A DNA stretch of 64,000 nucleotides from Deltaproteobacteria bacterium. GTDB lineage: Bacteria > Desulfobacterota > DSM-4660 > Desulfatiglandales > Desulfatiglandaceae. The DNA lies in NCBI GenBank assembly GCA_019307815.1, contig JAFDIV010000002.1:1-64000 (forward strand), written 5' to 3'. The notes under the pieces were generated by a model, which saw only the letters and a list, made by a program, of their open reading frames with translations, was not told the DNA's origin and searched no databases. A program made the translations under genes and the position numbers. Shown in pieces: positions 24,799 through 33,705 of the stretch; position 1 is the stretch's first letter; each line of letters begins with the position of its first letter.

Positions 24799-25815
24799 AT
24801 GTATTCTCTGCGATTTGACAGTGATATCTGCAGGACATGCCCAAGTGGGGCTTGTCTTGTAAAATGTCAGTATATGGATGTGGATAAGGAAACTGCCAAG
24901 GAGGAAATGGTCAAGATTAGTCAAGGTAAAGACTCTTTTGTTTTGGAGCAATGTGTTACCTGCTATGCATGTGAGGAGTATTGTAAGAGGGGTAACCACC
25001 CTTTCTATCTAATAACAGAGAAAAGAGAAGAAAAGGGGATACTAACGTCGCCCAGGGCGATCACCAAACAATGGATCAATATTGGGCACCCTCAAGGAAA
25101 ATATATAATTGGTGGTATAAAGCCTAGGATATTGTCGTTTGGATTTATGCCGGAGTTCCTAAAAATGGTAAAGGGGAGACTTTTTGAGGATATAATGCCT
25201 TCTTTTATTTTCGGGCAGGAATTTTTTTGTAACGTAGTGTATCTCCATTTTGCTAATACATCGATTATAAAAGAAAGGCTTCCTATGGTGATGGAGAATT
25301 TCAAGAGGCTTGGCGTCGAGGAAGTGGTATGTATGCATGATGAATGCTATGGCTCCTTTGCCCATCTGGCCCCGGCTTATGGTATTGAAGTACCTTTTAA
25401 GCCAATCCACTATTTTGAATATCTGTACAAGAGGCTGAAGGAGTTACGAACGGAGATTAGGCCGCTAAAAATCAAGGTGGCCTATCAAAGACCTTGTTCT
25501 TCAAGACTATCCAGTGATAAACATCATTTCGTTCGAGATATAATGGAGCTAATAGGTGTTGATTTAATAGAAAGGGAATACCAGGATGAAAACGCCCTTT
25601 GTTGCGGGGGAATATTCGCTATGTGTTATGGCTATGATCTCGCCCATGATGTTCAGACTCGCAACATAAACGATATGGTCGCACATGGGGCTGAGTATTG
25701 TGTATTTAATTGCCCTGCATGTCAGAGCACCTTGGGTGAAAAAGTGGCTAAGAGGGACATAAAACCTATCCATATGATAGATCTCTGTAAAATGGCCATT
25801 GGGGAACAACCATAA
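24799..25815 (+). CDS. Iron-sulfur/CCG-domain redox protein (HdrB/HdrD/GlcF-like), first of operon
   Basis: 338 residues from ATG 24799, preceded by AAGGAGGG; the in-frame TTG 12 codons earlier includes that ribosome binding site. The N-terminus has two cysteine groups, CRTCPSGACLVKCQ and CVTCYACEEYCKRGNHP, for iron-sulfur clusters. The C-terminal part has CCG-domain features: YQRPCSSRL, ENALCCGGIFAMCYG and FNCPACQSTLGEK, the type that binds a non-cubane or noncanonical cluster in heterodisulfide reductases. It probably accepts electrons from the FAD oxidase 18 bp downstream. Confidence 0.8.
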   Translation: MYSLRFDSDICRTCPSGACLVKCQYMDVDKETAKEEMVKISQGKDSFVLEQCVTCYACEEYCKRGNHPFYLITEKREEKGILTSPRAITKQWINIGHPQGKYIIGGIKPRILSFGFMPEFLKMVKGRLFEDIMPSFIFGQEFFCNVVYLHFANTSIIKERLPMVMENFKRLGVEEVVCMHDECYGSFAHLAPAYGIEVPFKPIHYFEYLYKRLKELRTEIRPLKIKVAYQRPCSSRLSSDKHHFVRDIMELIGVDLIEREYQDENALCCGGIFAMCYGYDLAHDVQTRNINDMVAHGAEYCVFNCPACQSTLGEKVAKRDIKPIHMIDLCKMAIGEQP

Positions 25816-25832
25816 ATAGGAGGTAGGGCCAA

Positions 25833-27230
25833 ATGGCGGATGTGGGGAAGCTGCTCACAGACATTGTTGGTAAAGACTATGTGTCAAGCGAACCTGAGGA
25901 GTTGTATTTCTATTCCAGAGATCCTGGTTTGATGCCGCCTCATAAACCTGATTATGTGGTCATGCCAGATACGGCTGAACAGATACAGGAGATTGTGCGT
26001 CTTGCAAACAGGGAGAAAATACCAGTAGTGCCTATGGGGGCAGGGCTCGCATTGACCGGCTTGGTTATCCCCCTTAAGGGGGGAATAGTTGTTGATATGA
26101 AACGTATGAATAGGATTCTCTATGTAAATGAGATCGGTCGATACGCGCTTGTGGAAGGAGGAACACCTCAAGGCCTTTTGAAATCGTATTTGGAGAAGAA
26201 TTACCCTAGGTTGCGTCACAGCATCCCAGATGCTCCACCTACCGCTACCATAGCGGCAAACGTACTGATACATGGGCAAGGCAGGTTAACCCAGCAGTAT
26301 GGCTTTAATTCCGATATGGTGGCTGGGTTGGAGGTAGTTACAGGTACTGGGGAACTTTGTAAAATAGGGTCCTGTGCCTTATCCGGTGATTGGTTTTCCA
26401 AAGGAGCACCTATGCCGGATCTTTCCGGTCTATTTTTGGGATGGTTCGGAGCGACAGGGATTATAACCAAGGTGGCGGTTAAACTCTACCCAAGAAAGAG
26501 CCTAAGAGATGTAGAGATATTCGTCACTGATAATGAAGACCTTGTTCCTGAGATGGTTTATGAGATAACCCATACTGAGATGGCCGAGGATATTTTGATC
26601 TTTACACAACCTCTTCCAATGATGTTTAAGGATAATCATCACGTTAGTTTTTATATCACAGGAGATACAGACGAGGAGTTGGAATTTAAGAGAAAGATAA
26701 TCTGGCACTGCCTTGACCGTTTCATCAAGAGTAAGGATGGGGGGTTTATGGGGGTGCCACCTGTCATGAAGCCGGTTCTTTTAGAATCACCTCAACGAAG
26801 TGCCAGCAGACTGGCGGATGTAAAGAAGGGAGGTGGATTCGAGTACTCAGGTCCCATTATTATGGTGGATAAATATCCAGATTGTGCAAGAAAGGTGAAG
26901 AGCTTGGCTGAAAAATATGATCTTGCCTATTCGGGAATGGGTAGGGTTATTGATGCAGGACACTGCATGATGTTTGCATTTGCCTTTGCATTCAATCGTG
27001 CGGATGAAGATATGATGGCAAGGACAAGGAAGGCACTGGAGGAAGTAAGCGATTTCGTATTAAAAATTGGAGGTCTTTATTGGAAACCAACGGTGGATGA
27101 GCAGAGGATGGCCTTAGAGAAAATGGATTCCAATACACGCCGGCTTATGAAAATGATCAAGAATAATTTGGATCCTAATGGCATAATGAACCCTGGAAAC
27201 TGGGAACCTGGTACAAGAGGTTGGAATTGA
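25833..27230 (+). CDS. FAD-linked oxidase (GlcD-like), middle gene of CCG operon
   Basis: 465 residues. FAD_binding_4 domain (YVVMPDTAEQIQEIVRLA, VVPMGAGLALTGL, GIVVDMKRMNRIL) then FAD-oxidase C-terminal domain ending LDPNGIMNPGNWEPG. Segment-by-segment agreement with the divergent oxidase at 23224-24597 (YLEKNYP, APPTAT, GINSEM/GFNSDM, PDLSGLF) shows a duplication. AGGAGGTAGGG precedes ATG 25833. Flanked by two iron-sulfur CCG proteins, which suggests a membrane-associated or soluble hydroxyacid dehydrogenase complex. Confidence 0.87.
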   Translation: MADVGKLLTDIVGKDYVSSEPEELYFYSRDPGLMPPHKPDYVVMPDTAEQIQEIVRLANREKIPVVPMGAGLALTGLVIPLKGGIVVDMKRMNRILYVNEIGRYALVEGGTPQGLLKSYLEKNYPRLRHSIPDAPPTATIAANVLIHGQGRLTQQYGFNSDMVAGLEVVTGTGELCKIGSCALSGDWFSKGAPMPDLSGLFLGWFGATGIITKVAVKLYPRKSLRDVEIFVTDNEDLVPEMVYEITHTEMAEDILIFTQPLPMMFKDNHHVSFYITGDTDEELEFKRKIIWHCLDRFIKSKDGGFMGVPPVMKPVLLESPQRSASRLADVKKGGGFEYSGPIIMVDKYPDCARKVKSLAEKYDLAYSGMGRVIDAGHCMMFAFAFAFNRADEDMMARTRKALEEVSDFVLKIGGLYWKPTVDEQRMALEKMDSNTRRLMKMIKNNLDPNGIMNPGNWEPGTRGWN

Positions 27231-27277
27231 TTGCGCAAATAGCACAAAGGCAATTGCGGGCTTAGGAGGGCGCCTTA

Positions 27278-28432
27278 ATGAAATATGAAGAGATAATTCA
27301 CAGATGTTTTAGGTGCGGGTACTGTAAATTTACAAGTGATTACTTTGACTTCAATTGCCCTACGTATCGCAAATATAGGTTCGAGACCTACTCGCCCGGG
27401 GGACGGATGTGGCTCATAAGGGCATGGCTTAATAATGAGATAGAAAACAGTGACCGGTTACAAGAAATCCTCTTTTCGTGTGCCACTTGTGCCAATTGTG
27501 TAGAACACTGCGTTTTCAAGTTTAGCGAGGATTTAGTCAACATTTTCATTGCCGCTAGGGAGGAACTGGTAAATAAAGGGATCATACCTCCTGAGGTAAG
27601 AGACTACCTGAAGAATGTCAGTATTAGTGGGAATCCTTATAAGCAGCCGGCTAGCGAAAGGGGGAGATGGGCCGAAGGAAGTATTATACAATCCTACGAG
27701 GGACAGGAATATCTTTTTTATGTGGGATGCGTGGGCTCTTATGACGAGAGGGGGAGGAAGATTGCGAGGGCTGTAGGTGAGCTTCTGGTGAAGGCAGGCG
27801 TTTCTATAGGCGTCTTGGGAGAAAGAGAAGCCTGCGACGGAAACGAGGTGAGGACTTTGGGTGAGATGGGATTATTTGAATTTTTGGCAGAACAGAATAT
27901 CACCCTATTTAAGGAGCTCGGAGTACGGAAGATCATCACCCTTGACCCACACGCCTTTAATGCCTTCACGAAGTATTACCCGGATCTGGGAGGCAAATTT
28001 CAGGTTTATCACTATACGCAAATTCTTGAGTCATTGTTCAAAAAAGGGGCATTGAAGCCAAGTGAGTATAATGTGAAAGTGACATATCATGACCCTTGCT
28101 ATTTGGGGAGACATAACGGTGAGTATGAGGCACCGAGAGAAATTCTAAACTCTATCCCAGGGCTAGAGCTGATCGAAATGGAGCAGAATAGGGAAAATTC
28201 CTTTTGCTGTGGGGGCGGAGGCGGGAATTTTTTCACGGACATCCTTGGTGGTGGGAGTGATAGCCCAAATAGGGTCAGGGTGAGACAAGCCCTCGAGACT
28301 GGTGCCGAGATTATTGTAGTGGCCTGCCCACTTTGTGCCAAGATGCTTGAAGATGCAGTGAAGGCAGAGGAGATTGAGGACAGCCTCGAGGTTTTGGATT
28401 TAGCGGAGATTATCATCCCCAGATTGCCGTAA
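27278..28432 (+). CDS. CCG-domain iron-sulfur protein (GlcF/HdrD-like)
   Basis: 384 residues. N-terminal clusters HRCFRCGYCKF and CATCANCVEHCVFKF (about residues 9-85), then two CCG-type domains: VGCVGSYDER near 151 and YHDPCYLGRHNG, SFCCGGGGGNFFTD and VACPLCAKMLEDA in the last 120 residues. It should carry electrons from the adjacent FAD oxidase to a quinone, menaquinone or ferredoxin partner. Last gene of the three-gene operon; GGAGGGCG lies upstream of its ATG. Confidence 0.87.
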   Translation: MKYEEIIHRCFRCGYCKFTSDYFDFNCPTYRKYRFETYSPGGRMWLIRAWLNNEIENSDRLQEILFSCATCANCVEHCVFKFSEDLVNIFIAAREELVNKGIIPPEVRDYLKNVSISGNPYKQPASERGRWAEGSIIQSYEGQEYLFYVGCVGSYDERGRKIARAVGELLVKAGVSIGVLGEREACDGNEVRTLGEMGLFEFLAEQNITLFKELGVRKIITLDPHAFNAFTKYYPDLGGKFQVYHYTQILESLFKKGALKPSEYNVKVTYHDPCYLGRHNGEYEAPREILNSIPGLELIEMEQNRENSFCCGGGGGNFFTDILGGGSDSPNRVRVRQALETGAEIIVVACPLCAKMLEDAVKAEEIEDSLEVLDLAEIIIPRLP

Positions 28433-28499
28433 AAACTTGGGGCTCCGGAGCACAAAGAAAAGCAGGGTTGTCATATTGAGCACAGAAGGGAGGAAAAGC

Positions 28500-28826
28500 A
28501 TGAAATCTTGGATGAATTTCGTAAGTGTCCTTGGTTTTATGATTTTGGTGCTTTCAGTTTTTTTTCTTGTTTCCTGTCAGACCCCCGCGGGGCGGACGCC
28601 TGGGCAAGTGGTGGATGATGCCACTATCACCACTAAGGTAAAGGCAAAGCTTTTTAAGGATTCCATCCTAAAGGGATTTGCTATTTCTGTGCAGACTTTT
28701 GAGGGAGAGGTTACCCTTATGGGTGCCGTAAATACCAAGGCCGAAAAGGACAGAGCTAAGTCCATTGCCCTTTCCACTGCGGGCGTAAGAAAGGTAAATA
28801 ACCTGATTAAGATAAGGCGCAAATGA
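28500..28826 (+). CDS. BON-domain lipoprotein
   Basis: 108 residues from ATG 28500, with GGGAGGAAAAG upstream. Lipoprotein signal (MKSWMNF, hydrophobic stretch, lipobox FLVSC, Cys26), then a BON domain: VVDDATITTKVKAKLF, ISVQTFEGEVTLMGAVNT and AGVRKVNNLIKI. BON lipoproteins (OsmY/YraP-like) bind phospholipid and help envelope integrity; here it is probably periplasmic or anchored in a membrane. A single-gene unit. Confidence 0.88.
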   Translation: MKSWMNFVSVLGFMILVLSVFFLVSCQTPAGRTPGQVVDDATITTKVKAKLFKDSILKGFAISVQTFEGEVTLMGAVNTKAEKDRAKSIALSTAGVRKVNNLIKIRRK

Positions 28827-28852
28827 GGGCCTGGGCTGCAATTCCAATGCTA

Positions 28853-30583
28853 TTAAAGCTGTTTTGAATTCAGACGCTCAAGGCACTCCCGCTCCTTGTC
28901 TTTGCGGCCGATGGCGGCATAACAACGGGCTAGATACTGTAAGGCGTTTTGCGAATGAGAAAACGCCTCAAGGTGCCCGATGGCCTTTTGAAAATCACCC
29001 AGGTTCATGTGGCTAATGGCCAGACATGTGTTAAGTTGTTCACTGCCAGGATAGTGATGAACCGCTTCTGAAAGGATTCCTATTGCCTCTTGATGTTTTC
29101 CCGCCTTTTGCTTTAAGATGGCCAGGCCAAGATAGGCACGCTCATTAGGGTAATAGGTGAGGGCCCGCTTAAAAAGCATCTCCGCCACCTTGTCCTTGTC
29201 TTTCACATGCGGATTTCTGCTATAGTCTCCATGGCTGAAGGTCATCCCCAATCTGGAGAGAAAATCCGCATGCAAAGGATAGAGATCCTCCTTTTCCACG
29301 AGATCAATATCCTGCGCAAACTCATGTAATTTGGCAAAATAGTTTTTTCTGAGGGTTTGGCCAAAGCTCAATACCATTTCATGGGTCAATTGAGGGTCAG
29401 TCTCAAAGTACATGATGTCTTCGATCCGTTGAAGCCAGATGTCATCGGTGAGGCCGGATTTTTTCTTGAATTCTTCATAAAGGGTCGTGCCAGGAAAGAT
29501 ATCCAAGATGTAAAAGATAATGCTTAAAGGCCTGATTTTTGAGATGAGCTTGAGGGTTTCCTCAACAGTAGTGTCAGTCTCTCCAGGACAGCCATAGATA
29601 AAATAGGCCCGTGGAAGGATTCCGTATCGTCTTGTAAGGGAGAAGGCCCTTTCGATGTCCGTGTCCTTGAGTTTTTTATTCAGCCTCTGGCGGATTTTTG
29701 GGGAGCCGCTTTCAACACCGTAACTGATTTGAATGCATCCGGCCTTTCTCATCCAGTATAGGATCTCTTCATCCACATAGCCAACCCGTGAGATGGCCTG
29801 CCAAGTGATGAGAAGCTTCCTTTCAATGATATCCTGACATATCTGTATAACCCTTTCCTTCTTGATGGTGAACGTATCATCTGACACGTAAAAGAAGCTG
29901 ATCCCTTTTTTGTATAAGGTCTCCAATTGGTCCACAAAGTATTTTGGGGAGTGGAAACGTACCTTCCGTCCCCAGAATCGGGGTGAACCGCAGAAGGAAC
30001 ATGACCATGGACATCCCCTTGAGGATATGACATGGTTGTATTGAAAGTACCTTGCAGGATTGGGAAGGAGATCCAAATCCTGAACCGGAGAAGGGGGACC
30101 TGTATGAAATGGTCGGCCGTTTTTGCGAAAGGCTAGCCCCCTTATCTTATCCAGCTCTGATGTGCGGTCTTGTTCCATAAGCCCTAAAAGTTGAGCAAAG
30201 GCGTATTCCCCTTCTCCCGTGATGACATAATCTATTTGCGGGAAATGGGTGAGAAGGTGCTGCCACAGGAAAGTGGCACCCACGCCTCCACATATGATTG
30301 TGATGTCCGGGTGGGCCTGCTTGGCCTCCTTTGCCATATCAATGGCCCCCCACCGATTGGCATGGAGCATGGAGAAGCCAATTATGTCTGGTTGCTCTTC
30401 TTTGACTGCTTGCATAAAGGCATTGGGCCCCTTGGGCATGTTGAACCAGTTCAGGATCTTTACCTCATGTCCTCTTTCCAATAGTGTGGCTCCCACATAA
30501 TACATGCCAATGGGAGGGGCCATAATGTCCTCTGTATCCATGCGCTGGTCAAGGAAAGGGGGGTAGACGAGGAGAGTTTTCAT
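28853..30583 (-). CDS. Cobalamin-binding radical SAM protein with C-terminal TPRs
   Basis: 576 residues from ATG 30583 (MKTLLVYPPF); the longer frame upstream is basic low-complexity sequence and unlikely to be translated. B12-binding domain (about 1-150: APPIGMYYVGATLLERGH, IICGGVGATFLW), radical SAM core with CPWSCSFCGSP (C-x3-C-x2-C, near 190), VSDDTF, SYGVESGSP and YGCPGETD, then TPR-like repeats after about 440 (ALTYYPNERAYLGLAILKQ). Members modify lipids, hopanoids, cofactors or natural products; the substrate is unknown. The TPR tail suggests a protein partner. No clear ribosome binding site. Confidence 0.87.
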   Translation of the reverse strand: MKTLLVYPPFLDQRMDTEDIMAPPIGMYYVGATLLERGHEVKILNWFNMPKGPNAFMQAVKEEQPDIIGFSMLHANRWGAIDMAKEAKQAHPDITIICGGVGATFLWQHLLTHFPQIDYVITGEGEYAFAQLLGLMEQDRTSELDKIRGLAFRKNGRPFHTGPPSPVQDLDLLPNPARYFQYNHVISSRGCPWSCSFCGSPRFWGRKVRFHSPKYFVDQLETLYKKGISFFYVSDDTFTIKKERVIQICQDIIERKLLITWQAISRVGYVDEEILYWMRKAGCIQISYGVESGSPKIRQRLNKKLKDTDIERAFSLTRRYGILPRAYFIYGCPGETDTTVEETLKLISKIRPLSIIFYILDIFPGTTLYEEFKKKSGLTDDIWLQRIEDIMYFETDPQLTHEMVLSFGQTLRKNYFAKLHEFAQDIDLVEKEDLYPLHADFLSRLGMTFSHGDYSRNPHVKDKDKVAEMLFKRALTYYPNERAYLGLAILKQKAGKHQEAIGILSEAVHHYPGSEQLNTCLAISHMNLGDFQKAIGHLEAFSHSQNALQYLARCYAAIGRKDKERECLERLNSKQL

Positions 30584-30719
30584 GGTAAATTTATTATTTT
30601 TATTGGTTTTCTGTGGGAACGTGCCCTGTTTGGATTTCTTGCAGTAATACTGTTTTATGGTACTATGCATTAATGGCATCTGGCGGTCAATACCCATCTA
30701 AAGGCACGGGGAGGGGACT

Positions 30720-31418
30720 ATGTATTTTTTCCATTCCAAAGAGATTTGGCAGATATTTCCGGCATTGGTACCGGGTGTGATGTGGGTAACCGACGTCGGC
30801 GACAGCGTAGAGGTGGAGCCGAAGCTGGAAAGATGGCTCAAAAAGGCCAAAGCACGCCTTGCAAAAGGCCCGGAGTCCAAATTTCCCGAGGTACTGGCTT
30901 GGCGGCAGGTATACTCTCAGATGGGTTTGAAGCCTTCCAAGTACCGTTCGGCAGCGGAAGCCCTTTTGCGCAGGCTGAGGCGGGAGGGGGATCTACCTCG
31001 GCTTCATCCCCTCGTGGATCTTTGTAACGCCGTCTCTGTTGCCTTTGCAATCCCTGTGGCCGTCTTTGATGTTGATAAGATCGTGGGATATTTGGAAGTC
31101 TGCAAGGCACAGGGCTCTGAGAAATATCTTGCATTCAGTGGTGAGGTGGAGCATCCAAACCCAGGGGAGATCATCTTTAGGGATGAAGAACATAATGCTC
31201 ATGCGCGACGATGGACTTTCCGCCAGAGTAAACTTTCTACTGTAGGCAGCAACACTACCTGTGCCATGATTATCAGTGAAGGCATGCATGAGGCTGCTGG
31301 ACATGATGTGCCCACCCTTCTAAACGCCCTGTACGATGAGATGAAGGCCTTGGGTTATTACCCATATCCCCCTGTTACCCTGAGCGCAGACAGAGCCCGT
31401 GTTGACTTTTCCGGGTGA
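30720..31418 (+). CDS. B3/B4 tRNA-binding-domain protein
   Basis: 232 residues. The B3/B4 fold, otherwise part of phenylalanyl-tRNA synthetase beta chain, is shown by KFPEVLAWRQVYSQMGLKP, KYRSAAEALLRRL, HPLVDLCNAVSVAFAIPVA and EIIFRDEEHNAHARRWTFRQS. Free-standing B3/4 proteins are thought to deacylate or bind mischarged tRNA, or act on amino-acid-like substrates; this one is not characterised. A single gene. Confidence 0.85.
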   Translation: MYFFHSKEIWQIFPALVPGVMWVTDVGDSVEVEPKLERWLKKAKARLAKGPESKFPEVLAWRQVYSQMGLKPSKYRSAAEALLRRLRREGDLPRLHPLVDLCNAVSVAFAIPVAVFDVDKIVGYLEVCKAQGSEKYLAFSGEVEHPNPGEIIFRDEEHNAHARRWTFRQSKLSTVGSNTTCAMIISEGMHEAAGHDVPTLLNALYDEMKALGYYPYPPVTLSADRARVDFSG

Positions 31419-31495
31419 TCCCTTTTCCTCTGCTGAACCTTCCCTGGCTGTATTTGCTACCTCAAACACTGGGGCCCAAATGGCTTCCCATGGAT

Positions 31496-31512
31496 TGGCC
31501 TGAAAAATGCAA
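31496..31512 (+). promoter_or_regulatory. Candidate sigma-54 promoter of the EAL-HDOD gene
   Basis: TGGCCTGAAAAATGCAA has GG (31497-31498) and GC (31509-31510) at the exact -24/-12 spacing of 10 bp, about 70 bp upstream of ATG 31582. The outer bases deviate from TGGCAC/TTGCA, so this is the weakest of the three sites of this type in the window. Confidence 0.4.
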
Positions 31513-31581
31513 CCGGTTTTTATGGTCCCTCAATGATTCCCGAGAATGTAATCAGATAAAGATACGGTTGCGTGGTAACCC

Positions 31582-32793
31582 ATGAAGGCGTATGTGGCAA
31601 GACAGCCCATATTCAACAAGAAAAAGAGGGTGAAGGCCTACGAACTTCTATTTCGCGATGGTATTTTGAACAGCTTCCCGGATACCAATGGTGAACAGGC
31701 CACCTCCAAGTTGCTCTCTGATAGCTTTATGACTATTGGTATTGAGCAGATTGCAGGTGGGAAAAAGGCCTTTATCAATTTCACAGAAGAATTATTGTTG
31801 CGCAAGATCCCCACCATGTTTCCCTCAGAAAAGATTGTGGTGGAGGTCCTTGAGGATGTAGAGCCGCATCAAGGGGTGGTGGAGGCATGCCAGGAGATGG
31901 TAGAGGGAGGCTATGAGATTGCCCTAGATGATTTTGTCTACAGGCCTTCCCTGGAGGTATTGCTTCCTCTGACGACCGTTGTCAAAATTGATTTTCAGGC
32001 CCTTCCTATAGATGAAATAAAGATTTATGTCGAAAAATTGGCGAAATTTCCCGTCAAGTTTTTGGCTGAAAAGGTTGAAACCTATGAAGAATTCCAGACT
32101 GCTCTGGCAACGGGGTTTGACTATTTCCAGGGCTACTTTTTCAGCAAACCCCAAATCCTGAGTGAGAGGGATATCTCACCGTCCAGGTTAAACCTCCTGA
32201 GGATTATGGCAGAAGTGAACAAAGAGGATTTCAGCTTTGAGGACCTTGAAAAGCTGATACGGCGGGATGTGTCCATATCCTATAAGCTGCTCCGCTATAT
32301 CAACTCCGCATATTTCAGACGCCTGAAAGAGATTTCCAGCATCAAGCAGGCCATTATCTTGTTGGGCGAGATGGGGATAAGGCGTTTCCTCTCCCTGATC
32401 AGCATGAGCAGACTGGCCTCTGACAAACCAGATGAGCTCATTCGTACCTCTATTATCAGGGCAAGGCTTTGCGAGCAGCTCGGCAAGGTAAGCCCAAAAC
32501 AGGTTGATATTTCAGAGCTTTTCACGTTGGGGCTTTTTTCTTTAATTGACGCTATCCTGGACAATCATATGAAAAATATCATGGAAAACTTGCCCCTTTC
32601 CGAAGGGATAAAATCTGCGCTGATTGAGCGTAAGGGCCTCCTGGCCCCATACTTGGAGCTGGCCAAGGCCTATGAGGCTGGCCTATGGGAGAAGGTTGTC
32701 AATCTGGCAGAGGAGCTGGGGATTAGTGACGAAAAGATACCCGAGTACTATCTGGATGCCGTAACCTGGGCCGACAGCTACGCCACCCTTTAA
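31582..32793 (+). CDS. EAL-HDOD signalling protein (YuxH-like)
   Basis: 403 residues. An EAL-type N-terminal domain (about 1-200) begins VARQPIFNKKKRVKAYELLFR and contains IALDDFVY and KFLAEKVET; an HDOD domain follows (about 205-400: LEKLIRRDVSISYKLLRYINS, SIKQAIILLGEMGIRRFLSL). In many EAL-HDOD proteins the EAL part is inactive; here the E-L-L signature replaces E-A-L and I cannot confirm all metal ligands, so c-di-GMP hydrolysis is doubtful. HDOD proteins usually act in signal integration. A sigma-54-like site lies upstream. Confidence 0.88.
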   Translation: MKAYVARQPIFNKKKRVKAYELLFRDGILNSFPDTNGEQATSKLLSDSFMTIGIEQIAGGKKAFINFTEELLLRKIPTMFPSEKIVVEVLEDVEPHQGVVEACQEMVEGGYEIALDDFVYRPSLEVLLPLTTVVKIDFQALPIDEIKIYVEKLAKFPVKFLAEKVETYEEFQTALATGFDYFQGYFFSKPQILSERDISPSRLNLLRIMAEVNKEDFSFEDLEKLIRRDVSISYKLLRYINSAYFRRLKEISSIKQAIILLGEMGIRRFLSLISMSRLASDKPDELIRTSIIRARLCEQLGKVSPKQVDISELFTLGLFSLIDAILDNHMKNIMENLPLSEGIKSALIERKGLLAPYLELAKAYEAGLWEKVVNLAEELGISDEKIPEYYLDAVTWADSYATL

Positions 32794-33705
32794 TCAAGTT
32801 TGTCCTTGGGTGCCGATGGGATAGCCTGGCCCGCCCAATCCTGCCAAATGAAACCGCCTTTCAAAGGCCCTTACCTTCCGCATTCTATGGGGATTAAGAA
32901 AGATCTCATACAAGGAGCCCTCTATTTTCACAGGATGAGTGGTGGCTTTCTGTTCCAGAAGAAAGAGGGCCTCAATTGACTTGTCACAGACGGGATATCC
33001 CCTATCATCCAGGGGTATTTCCCCGTCAAAGGAGACCGTAGAAATATTGTTTATGTCTACCAACACGATCTTTGGCTCGGGGGTAAGGAGCAAATTCCCC
33101 ACGCCAGCAAGATCTGGAATATGATGGGCCTCTATGATCATCTGTTTTATCTTGGCCACAAAATTTATGAGCTGTTCCCTGGCCTTTTGAAGCAAAGGAG
33201 CCAAGGACTGCTTTGTTTGGGATGCGTTCAAGGGGGACATTCGTCTAAATAGGTCTTCGATCATAAACTGATCCATAGGGGCCCAGGGGTCTAGAATTTC
33301 TCCTTCCACATAGGTCTGAAGACCACATAGAACTGTTTCGTATGTGCTGTTTGTTTTGTAATCTACCAGGAATTCTTCGGAGTGGGCCACAAAATCAGGA
33401 GAAAGATATCTTTGTATGAGTTTTACTCTCTGAATCTCTTTTTGGGCCTCTTGCAGGCTGGAAAATCTCGTCCTGAAGATGCGAAGCATTCTCACGGGTC
33501 GGGCCCTGGGATACCACATGATCCCCTCTTGGTCGATCCCTTCGACTTCTTTTTTTAGGTCCTCAGGACGTAGAACCTCCATAATATGGGAACGAAGTCC
33601 CATTCGATAATGTCTTCTGTAGCGGTAGATTCCGGGAGATCGGATGAAATTTAGCCCAATAACATCATTGTGGGTGAGTGATGGCTGTTCCCTGATGTCC
33701 ATCAC
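32794..33705 (-). CDS. Unknown protein with kinase-like catalytic-loop pattern
   Basis: 303 residues; no family recognised with certainty. LQTYVEGEIL (about 129-138) looks like the hinge of protein-kinase-like folds, and IPDLAGVGNLLL with KIVLVDINNIS gives Asp198, Asn204 and Asp217 at the spacing of a catalytic loop and metal-binding Asp. A glycine-rich loop is not visible. The start overlaps the stop of the crotonase gene (ATGA-type overlap at 33702-33705), so the two are translationally coupled. It may be a small-molecule or lipid kinase-fold protein; this is inference. Confidence 0.6.
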   Translation of the reverse strand: MMDIREQPSLTHNDVIGLNFIRSPGIYRYRRHYRMGLRSHIMEVLRPEDLKKEVEGIDQEGIMWYPRARPVRMLRIFRTRFSSLQEAQKEIQRVKLIQRYLSPDFVAHSEEFLVDYKTNSTYETVLCGLQTYVEGEILDPWAPMDQFMIEDLFRRMSPLNASQTKQSLAPLLQKAREQLINFVAKIKQMIIEAHHIPDLAGVGNLLLTPEPKIVLVDINNISTVSFDGEIPLDDRGYPVCDKSIEALFLLEQKATTHPVKIEGSLYEIFLNPHRMRKVRAFERRFHLAGLGGPGYPIGTQGQT

